DNA from: Anthoceros angustus
Taxonomy: Eukaryota > Streptophyta > Anthocerotopsida > Anthocerotales > Anthocerotaceae
Length of the DNA: 64,000 bases
Assembly: GCA_010909165.1 (NCBI GenBank)
Contig: MU008163.1
Coordinates: forward strand, 1,860,001-1,924,000
Reading direction: 5' to 3'
Of the stretch, positions 56,231-64,000 are shown piece by piece. Position 1 is the stretch's first letter, and every line of letters starts with the position of its first letter. The translations under genes were made by a program, and so were the position numbers. The notes under the pieces are model-generated. The model saw only the letters and a program-made list of their open reading frames with translations, was not told where the DNA came from and made no database searches.

Positions 56231-59200
56231 GCTCACACATGCAATGATGCAAAGACGTGCTGTCAAACCAAAGCATGGGGATAGGATGCGGTCCACATGC
56301 GCCCCCCCTCGTTGTTGTTCCTACTTATCTATTATTATATCTAAGCATGTAGACCATTTTTTTGTAAGATAATTATTTTATAATAAAATAATATTTATTC
56401 TACAGTTTTTCAAACCAAGAAATCCTTAAAAGACTTTTAGGGACCATCTCTATTCTAATTGCTTTCGTGTTGGGGTTCGTATCCTCATCTAACTGGTCAA
56501 CCATTGTAAGAAAACTTAACCGTAGAGTTTTCAAAAATTCATGTGTGCATGTGTGCGGAGTTTCCAAAAACTCATGCTTGGATGTACAAGTTCTCTCTTG
56601 GATAAGATAATTGTTGTTGGTCTTTAATGTCAAAGTCAATCTAGGTTATATTATATTTTATGTATATTAAAATTATTTATTTTAAAAAAAATGAAGATCA
56701 AAGGTCCTCTTTTCATGTGCTTACAACATTGACCTTCAATTTTCAGATAACCTCAATGTGTATTATATTGTCTCTAGCTCTCACAACTACCTAACTACAT
56801 ATTCTTAACTACTTCTATTCTATTTATATGTATTTTTTATGGTTCTTAGCAAGAGCAATTTTCAAGGCATGTGTTTGATGGATGCGATGATTAACCTAGA
56901 GTATTATCAGTTGATTTTTATACACTCTTGTACATAATTAGATATACAAAGACAAACAAACTTAGAGTTTATTTCATATCATCTACATAGGATAGTGTAG
57001 AGGAAGACCCCAAGGTCACCGTGGTGAGGATATGTATGCTCCAAATACAAAGCATGAGCATAATGTGGTACATATCAAATATTAAAAAATTCATTATTAT
57101 AAAATTGGACTAGGAGAGAGGAAGCTTACGTGTAAGAAGATTATGTATGAAATAATTTTTCTATCGAGATAGAAGCAAAAGGCTGTGTACATGATGCCGA
57201 AGTGAAATTGTGTACACTTATTTTGTTTGCTTAATATGGTTGCTTGTCACCACCTCATTTCAAGCAATATGGAATCTTTTGTGTAAATCCTTTTCTTATA
57301 TAATATGACGTAATTTTATGCTAACTTACTTATGCTATTAATGTCTTATTGTTTGCTCTTATAAACTGTGATGCGCAATACAAGTGGAAGTTGTGAGTTT
57401 CTAGGAAAAATCTCATTTTTGTATTTGTACCGGTAACATTTTGTTACTTGAGTACACAAATATACAATGGGAAGGTAAAGAATAATAGACTTGATAAAAA
57501 TGGGATAATGAGGGTTAACTTAAAATAGCTATTTAGTTCTAAGAACTTAGAAAAAAAGAAAATTTATTATAATCCACTATGGAGAGATGGCAATATGGGA
57601 CTAAAATAGGCTAAATACATTGGATGTGATAAAAATTATCTTTACTAGTTCAAAGTAAAACTAAAAGCTTAAGCTTCTAGCAAATTCATCACTTTCAACA
57701 TTGGCATGCGTTAATTCCACATTTGTTGCAAGCATCATCATGTAGGTAGAGATTTAGAAAAAGAAAGGAAACTGTGTGCATGTGAAAATAATCTTGTCAT
57801 TCAAATAGTATGCAACATTCTCCTAGATATCTTTATAGATTTGACAAATAAAAATAAACTCTTCTTCTGATGTCACATCCTTAGTGCAAAGTCGACATAT
57901 CTGACTATAAAAAGTGCTTTATTGAAGAGTTAGGCTTTGGGAAGATCATTTTTATTGATTCCACCATTAAGTTTCAAGGATTGCTACAAACAGATAATTG
58001 ACTCCTCAATTAGGACATGTTCACCTAATCTGACCCAGATTTAACACTCATTCAATCTTCGAGAAAGCAAAAGCATCGACAAGATGACTTCCACTTAGTC
58101 TAGCGCCTACTCACAGCTGACCATATTTAGTTTATAGGAAAACCGAGCATACAAACTATCTCCTAATTTTTAGAAGGCTCTCTAAAAATGCTTATCCTTT
58201 CTCAAAGGACTCCACACATTTTGCTCAATTCCCAAAACTTCCTCAATACAAAACTATCGGGATACAATCAATATTTTCAACAATAGTTATGTACTAGGAG
58301 TGGGTCCCATGTATCAATAGCAACATTAAAGGAGGTTGAACTTAGTCCAACACGTAACAACGCAGATAGCTACCAGAAAAAGCGCGAGTAAACTAAGTTT
58401 TCCAATACCGATCTTATTGGTTTCTGCATATTTCACGGAGAGGTAGTACCATGCATGCTAGCAAAATCTGCTCAACGGCACCCACGCTAGTCTCCGTGCT
58501 AAATTGTCGCTTATTATGTACTATCGCTAGCAAATACCAAGTTGCTACGATTCAAGATTTAGCGCTTAAGCTGCCTATAACTTCAAAGGGTTACTGCCAA
58601 TGGAGGGAGATGGGCAAATGTTCTATGAGTTAAATTAAGAGCTGAAGGAGGAAAGAAAGGAGTAGCTCTATAAGTGGTGGACAGAACAAGAAGTTAAAGG
58701 AGAAAATGGCGATCCTAGAAAACAAACTTGAGAGCGTCCTATGTACCATGGGCACATAGGCACCGTGAATGTGGAGACTCAGAAACCACAGCACGGTAAA
58801 ATTTGTATACTATTGTGTCCATAATAATAAACTCGTAGTTTTTCCCAAATACTTTGTACATGGTCTCCTTCAAGCTGTCCAGGGTTTCGACCTCACCAAT
58901 GTTGTCCTAGTTGCTAGAATGTACTGGCGGACAACTTATTGGAACATTGTAACATGTTGAACATAGCAGTGAGGATCCACTTTACAATCTGACCATGTTG
59001 TAGTGCACAAAATTCCGCCAAAAAGAGAAGATCAATCTATTTCACTATTATAATATCCTAAGAGCCGTCTCTGACACCGCATTTTCTGTATTTTTGAAGG
59101 ATGACTCCTCCTCCACTTTACGGTAGGTAGAGAAAGCGTTCTCGAGGATCCGAGATGGGATAGGACCCATGAAGAACATTTGCAATTGAGGGAGAGTGAG

Positions 59201-60260
59201 CCATGTCGCCCGACTGCTATGTTTATCAAGCCAACCGCTACTACAATTATGCATTGGCTAATTTTGCTTCGAGTATGTACCGTAGGATTGGGAGTTGGAC
59301 AATTATTTCCTTTGTGTCTTAGCCCTTGCTGCTTCTTGTGCGTGTTTGTTCAATGCTGCTTTGTGGGTGTTTACAATCTTATGGTCAACTTCTATTTCAC
59401 AAAATTAGATCTTGTCACCAAGGAGTTATGCACCAAAATGTAGCGAAGGGGCATAGTGACCAACAATTCTGCCAAAATCAAAATTTCAATGCCAAAGAAC
59501 AATTGATACCTGGGCAGAGTGGGGAAAGGTCGTTGGGGATTATAAGACATATATTTCCAAATACTCTAATTTATTGTACTTACATAGCTTATTACTTAAT
59601 ACCTTATTTTTCGTGTTTTCATTATCTGTTGCTGTTGAAAAAAAGCACATCATACTGCCCAGCTATTGCAATGACCAACCTAGCAGTTAATGCAGCTAGC
59701 TGCTTGTTAACTTCTAATGCTGCGTCAAGAACAATAGGATTGGGAGGTGCGAACGGATTTTCTCACGGCGCAACCTTTGTAGTATTGTTTTGTGAGTGTG
59801 TGCGACGTTACGATCAACATCCATTTTACACAAATCAGATACTATCCCGGAGAAGTTTTGCACAACATTGTAGCAAAGGGGCAAAGTGTACAACAATTGT
59901 GCCACAATCAAAATTTGAAGACAAAGAAGGATTGAAACCTGAGGTCTATAACGTTTACACGATATAGACTTTGATATGGATGGAGGGAGAGAACTTAACG
60001 ACATATTTCTACATACTCTAATTTATGAAACAACTAACTTGATGCCTTGTTCACATCCTCTACAACACTCCCGTACAAACTTTCATATAAGCATAATGAT
60101 AGGTACACGTTGTTATTTTATGCCAGTACCAATACGTACTACCTATATATAGGGAGACCAGGTATATGATCTACGATCCCATTAAAAAAAATGTCCAATG
60201 AGTTAGTTCATGCTTTCTAATCTAAAATTAGATTGTATGCCTAAAGTTACAACAACTAGA
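56231..60260. other. AT-rich gene-free block with a diverged direct duplication
   Basis: All six frames are full of stops. A diverged direct duplication lies at 59283-59575 and 59732-60030. No reverse transcriptase, transposase, integrase or tRNA was seen. The block looks like old repeat DNA. Confidence 0.5.
59283..60030. repeat. Diverged direct duplication of ~300 bp
   Basis: Paired words in the same order: aggattgggagttgg and aggattgggaggtgc; gtagcgaaggggcatagtg and gtagcaaaggggcaaagtg; acatatatttccaaatactc and acatatttctacatactc. The offsets are 428-455 bp. Confidence 0.7.
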
Positions 60261-61052
60261 AAACACGAAAACACAAAAAGGATGACTTGAAAACGAAAAG
60301 CATGAACAAAGCAGAAAAAGAAAGTTCCGACAGTGGTTTACGTACGTAGGAGACAAGCGGCTGTACGTCTATTCCCTGGGCGCAAGGCGCATTGATTACG
60401 GTACTTGCGGGCAAGAGGGCGTGGCGAGGGAGGGGAGGCGTCCGTCGTGCTATCAGTAGGAGGATGGTGGCATTAAGCAGGGCGGTAACGTAATCGGTAA
60501 GCGTAAGCGAGGCGTGTGGGCATTCAATGATTAGGGCTTGAGCGGCCGGCCCCGACAACGCACCGGGCGGCGTAGGCCGCATACATCGCACCTGAGCGGA
60601 TATCCCCGTTGGCAGTTGGCGCCGACGAAGTCGGGAGTCCGGGGGCCGCCTTGGCGGGGCAGCGCCGCGGCACACGCCCCCAGAACAGGGCCGGGGCCCC
60701 GGGCCGGGCGTCCACGTGACCACAGGCTCCCGTCCCCGGGTGGGCCGGGGCTCCCGACTCCCCGCTCCCGCTCCCGCTCCCCGCGCGCTATGTATGATGT
60801 GCGTCTCAAAGTGTGGGCCTGTGGGACCGCCCGCCTTGAAGAGTAGCGCAAGAAGCATTGAGAGATGCTCCCGAGGGACGTCCCAATCATGCTCATGCCA
60901 TGCGCGCCGCGCCGGTGCTTATTCTACGTCTTTATCAGATATTCTCACCGCCCCCTCCACTTGTCTTATCGAATTTATAGCCTCTTGCGTGGAGCGACCC
61001 ACGTGGAGGCCCTCGTCTCCCGCCACCCCCCGTGTCCGACACCTGCTTCCGC
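60261..61052. other. GC-rich intergenic DNA, no gene recognised
   Basis: From 60540 to 60800 the sequence is very GC-rich with runs of G and C and open frames on both strands, none with a recognisable domain. Confidence 0.4.
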
Positions 61053-61125
61053 ACCGACACCCGATTTCGAACCCGGGATCGCCTGCGTGAAAGCCGACTC
61101 GCCCGACCACCTCGCCTCGTCCACC
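61053..61125 (-). other. tRNA-Glu-like sequence, degenerate (possible SINE head)
   Basis: The minus strand contains cggctttcac followed by a B-box-like cccgggttcgaaatcggg, in the order and spacing of tRNA-Glu (UUC). The T stem has one mismatch, the anticodon stem is poorly paired and the acceptor stem does not close, so it is not a working tRNA. A worn tRNA gene or a tRNA-derived SINE fits. Confidence 0.35.
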
Positions 61126-62201
61126 AGCTATTACGCACACTCGCTCCTCCGTAATGCCCACTTCCCAACGGCCCGTCCACGCCCGTCACAGGAGGGCTAT
61201 GAAGCGTGAAGGAACTCACCACAACGACAAACGACAGCCGAGGGGCGAAGAGAAGTGGAGGAGTCATGTGGGCTATCCCGGGATGCAAAGCGAGAGAAAT
61301 CTTCCTCTTCCTGGACGAGTGTCCGAATGGGATGGCCGATTCTGGGTGTGCAATGAACCTGCACCTGGGGAAGGGCAGCAACGTGAGCTCCATGGCATTC
61401 GAGTCGCTGCCATCGGCGGGCTGGAAAGAAGATGACATTGAAGCTGGGTGGGCATGCGTTTTTTTGGGTGATGTTTACGGGGATGATATGGCATTGTTTA
61501 TTGTAGAATAGGGAGATGTCATAATGGGTTGCGATCCTTGGTGAGCCCTCGATATGCGGCTTTGCAGGCCTTGTGCAAAATGTTCACCTCTTTCCGTGCG
61601 CTATACGGTTGTCTTTGAGAGACACGTAGAGGAAAAGCCTGTTGGAGCGGGTGCCTCGGTCGGGACTCCGCCGCCCACGCTCTTTATTATATGTGTCTCG
61701 CCTTTCCCCTTGCCCCTTTCCCGGCTCCATGGTTCATGCTCTGATCCTGGCCCACATACGGTTCTGATCCGTACTTTATACGGTTGCGGCTCTGATCAGC
61801 TCATGGCCCATAGATTCTCTTCGTCCTGCGATGGCCGTTGGGGACTTGAGTCCAAGTCGGGCCATCGTTGGATGAGATGAGAGAGCTGCGTGTTTTGTTT
61901 TGTTTGCTTTGGTCCTGTTTTGTGTGTTGGGCTGGTGGGTTCGTGAATGGCGATGATGGAGGAGGATGCATGTACCTAGGTGGAGAGCTTGCTGCCGTTA
62001 CAGGTTGTGCCACAACCTCTGTGACGAAGGAAGGGGGATGGATCATGGAAGGGAGGAAGAAGGGAACCTGGAGGGTTTAGTGGGTTGACATCACGTGTGG
62101 AGGGGCAGAGTGCCGTAACACACCTTCTTCTTCCAGACCTTTGGAGTGACGCCATGAGACCATGGGAACACCTGGCAGCATGGAAGCAACGGAGTGTTGG
62201 G

Positions 62202-62258
62202 CCAGTCCAGCCGAGCCCAGCCGAGCCCAGCCCAGCCCCGCCCAGCCCCGCCCAGCCC
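62202..62258. repeat. CCAGC-type short tandem repeat
   Basis: agcccagccgagcccagccc and agccccgcccagccccgccc in series. Confidence 0.85.
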
Positions 62259-62849
62259 GGTCTTTGTGGAGTCCTTGTGGGTCGCTGGATCGTTTGTCCT
62301 TGTGGAATCTGGTTGTATCTGTGGGGAATTTGAGAGGGGATTGGTGGTGCTAGTACACAGCACTTTCTCCCCTTCTCCTCATGAGGTTACTGGGTTTTGC
62401 GAGCAGCTCAGGCTGGGTGTGGAATATGTGTAGATGAGTCAGATAAAGGATTGTATGTACATGTGTAAATCCATGCACAGCCACTGTAACTGCTTCTCGT
62501 GGCAGCGGACCCGGAAATGTTTTGGTTTTCAGCGCTTTGCAGTGTTTGTATGGTTAGCGCCGTACCATATCCATTTGGTCTGCTGAGCTCTAAGAGTACT
62601 TACATGACTCAAGCAGCTTCCACAAGGTCACCTGATGAGGTATAAGCAAGGGTGTGGTACTGTACATGGAGCCCTTCGCTTCATACTCCTCCAGGTGTAC
62701 TTCGTACGTAAGCCGGGAGAGATGCCTCCGGTTTCCCTCCCATGCAGCAGCCCACTCCGTCTTTCCGTTCCAGTCTGGAATTCTACTGTCTACTGCCGCT
62801 ACGGTTTTCCTTCTACTGCTACTGTGCCCACAAGGGGCAACCAAACGAG

Positions 62850-62880
62850 GCCAAGGCAAGGCAAGGCAAGGCAAGAGAAG
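62850..62880. repeat. GCAAG pentanucleotide microsatellite
   Basis: ccaaggcaaggcaaggcaag; about six units. Confidence 0.9.
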
Positions 62881-63154
62881 GCAGGACAAGGCAGATGCAC
62901 CTCAAGCTGTGGGCAGAGTGCAGATCCAGGGCAACCACTCCAGTCCTGCGCTCAAGCGTGCCACCAGCCCGAAGTTGTCCCATGCAACCGGCCCCATCTA
63001 GAAACTTCTGGGAGACGGGTGTTATCTCCACATGTTTCCAGATAAGGCATCTGAGCGCGTGTTTGGACGCTAGCGGATGCGTGCGAGACAAATTCGGGAA
63101 GTCATGGCCAGTCGATCCCGCATCGATGGTTGTGCTTGACTTCATTATCGAATA

Positions 63155-63273
63155 AGATGGTTTGCTTTTGGGTTTGGCTAACCTTTCTTGAATGGATGGT
63201 TTGCTTTTGGGTCTGGCTAACCTTTCTTGAATGGATGGTTTGCTTTTGGGTCTGGCTAACCTTTCTTGAATGG
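63155..63273. repeat. 39-bp tandem repeat, three copies
   Basis: The unit is gatggtttgcttttgggtct then ggctaacctttcttgaatg. Because 39 is a multiple of three, both strands keep a frame across it; the minus strand reads SIQERLARPKSKP three times. Confidence 0.95.
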
Positions 63274-64000
63274 ATATCTGGAGGAAGACTGGGCCGGCTT
63301 TGCTGGAGGCGAAGTGAGCTAGGGAGCTTTCAGACGGGGGAATTCGACATCTTGAGAAGGTGGGTGCTTGATGGACAGACGACTCGAGTGTCATGAATGT
63401 GATTGTTAAGCATATGTTGAGGATAGGTGGACTTGTGTATCAATCCTGTTGAAGGTAGGCATGAAGAGACTGCAGGTCACTGCTGGAGATCCATCCTGCT
63501 CGTTGTTTAGCAACACAGCAGATCACCTCCTGTTACCGAGGTTCATTTAAGAAATTGTCTTGCTCAGCAGTAAGAACGAGGGCAGTCAGCCATCCTGCCT
63601 TGCTTCACCCCAGTTCCTCCGCCTTGGAGGATGTCCTGTCGGGAGTGTGTATCTTGACTCACCATTCACCTGGAAGAGCAGGCTGCCACATCCAGTTATG
63701 CAGCAGTGGGAACGTAGGGTGTCCCTTTCCTCTCCGCCTAGGTCACTTTGCCAGCTAAGGAAGGTGTTCCTCAGACTACCGTCCATGTTACATCTAGACT
63801 TGTCCTGTCCATAAAAGTCTCCTACCCGGATCCTCTGCTGCTTTCCTCCATCTGGATCTTACCTGCAATGACGGGGATCCTCCTACTGTCACCAAGCCTT
63901 GGCCACACAAAGCATGCCACAAAAATCCTCCAAAACAACTTGTTGGGCGGCTGCCCAAATTGTCACATGTGCATGTCCAGTCTGCACCCGCCACATGCAT
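63274..64000. other. Right edge of window, no gene recognised
   Basis: Several short frames reach the edge. None has a family resemblance. A gene continuing beyond the window cannot be excluded. Confidence 0.4.

Larger units (their letters stand above)
61126..63154. other. Intergenic, short repeats, no gene recognised
   Basis: There is a cccagcc run at 62202-62258 and a GCAAG pentamer run at 62850-62880. A 101-codon frame at 61206-61511 (plus) has mixed composition but no domain or splice support. Confidence 0.45.

Overview
This window is nuclear DNA of a land plant. Every confident gene is a plant family with many short GT-AG introns (mostly 75-250 bp). The gene set includes an SBP-box factor with a miR156 target site, a plastid-type MsrB, SYP61, an NPF transporter and a plant-type RRP45. 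Short introns, GC-rich coding DNA and a decayed non-LTR reverse transcriptase suggest a seed-free plant (bryophyte or lycophyte). That is inference; the species cannot be named from the sequence.

Layout. 1-5770: decayed duplicated exons and several minisatellites, no intact gene. 5770-6560: broken reverse transcriptase. 7778-9204 (+): SYP61-type Qc-SNARE. 9681-12065 (+): TLD-domain protein. 12066-16236: no gene, a 23-bp inverted repeat pair and tandem repeats. 16237-17511 (-): short-chain dehydrogenase. 18976-19848 (+): plastid methionine sulfoxide reductase B, convergent with an NPF transporter at 20064-22231 (-). 23645-25704 (-): exosome subunit RRP45, head to head across 119 bp with a 2OG-Fe(II) oxygenase at 25824-28707 (+). 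28708-41261: long intergenic stretch rich in simple repeats and ending in GC-rich leader sequence. 41262-44253 (+) and 48162-51288 (-): two SBP-box transcription factors, tail to tail. 51289-64000: 5' flank of the second SBP gene, a near-copy of its first-exon region, then AT-rich and repeat-rich DNA with no recognisable gene.

The genes are mostly unrelated housekeeping functions: membrane fusion, RNA decay, protein repair, transport. The strongest regulatory story is the SBP pair: one paralog carries a 20-nt miR156 site in its last exon and I see none in the other. The strongest anomaly is the repeated 1.4-kb segment at 51886-53370, which differs from its partner by 24 bp of deletions at short repeats and two substitutions. 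That pattern fits a false duplication made from uncorrected long reads better than a natural duplication. SBP1 also carries two apparently compensating frameshifts next to a CAG tract.

Exon coordinates were derived by hand from reading frame, splice consensus and protein-family similarity. No alignment or search was run.
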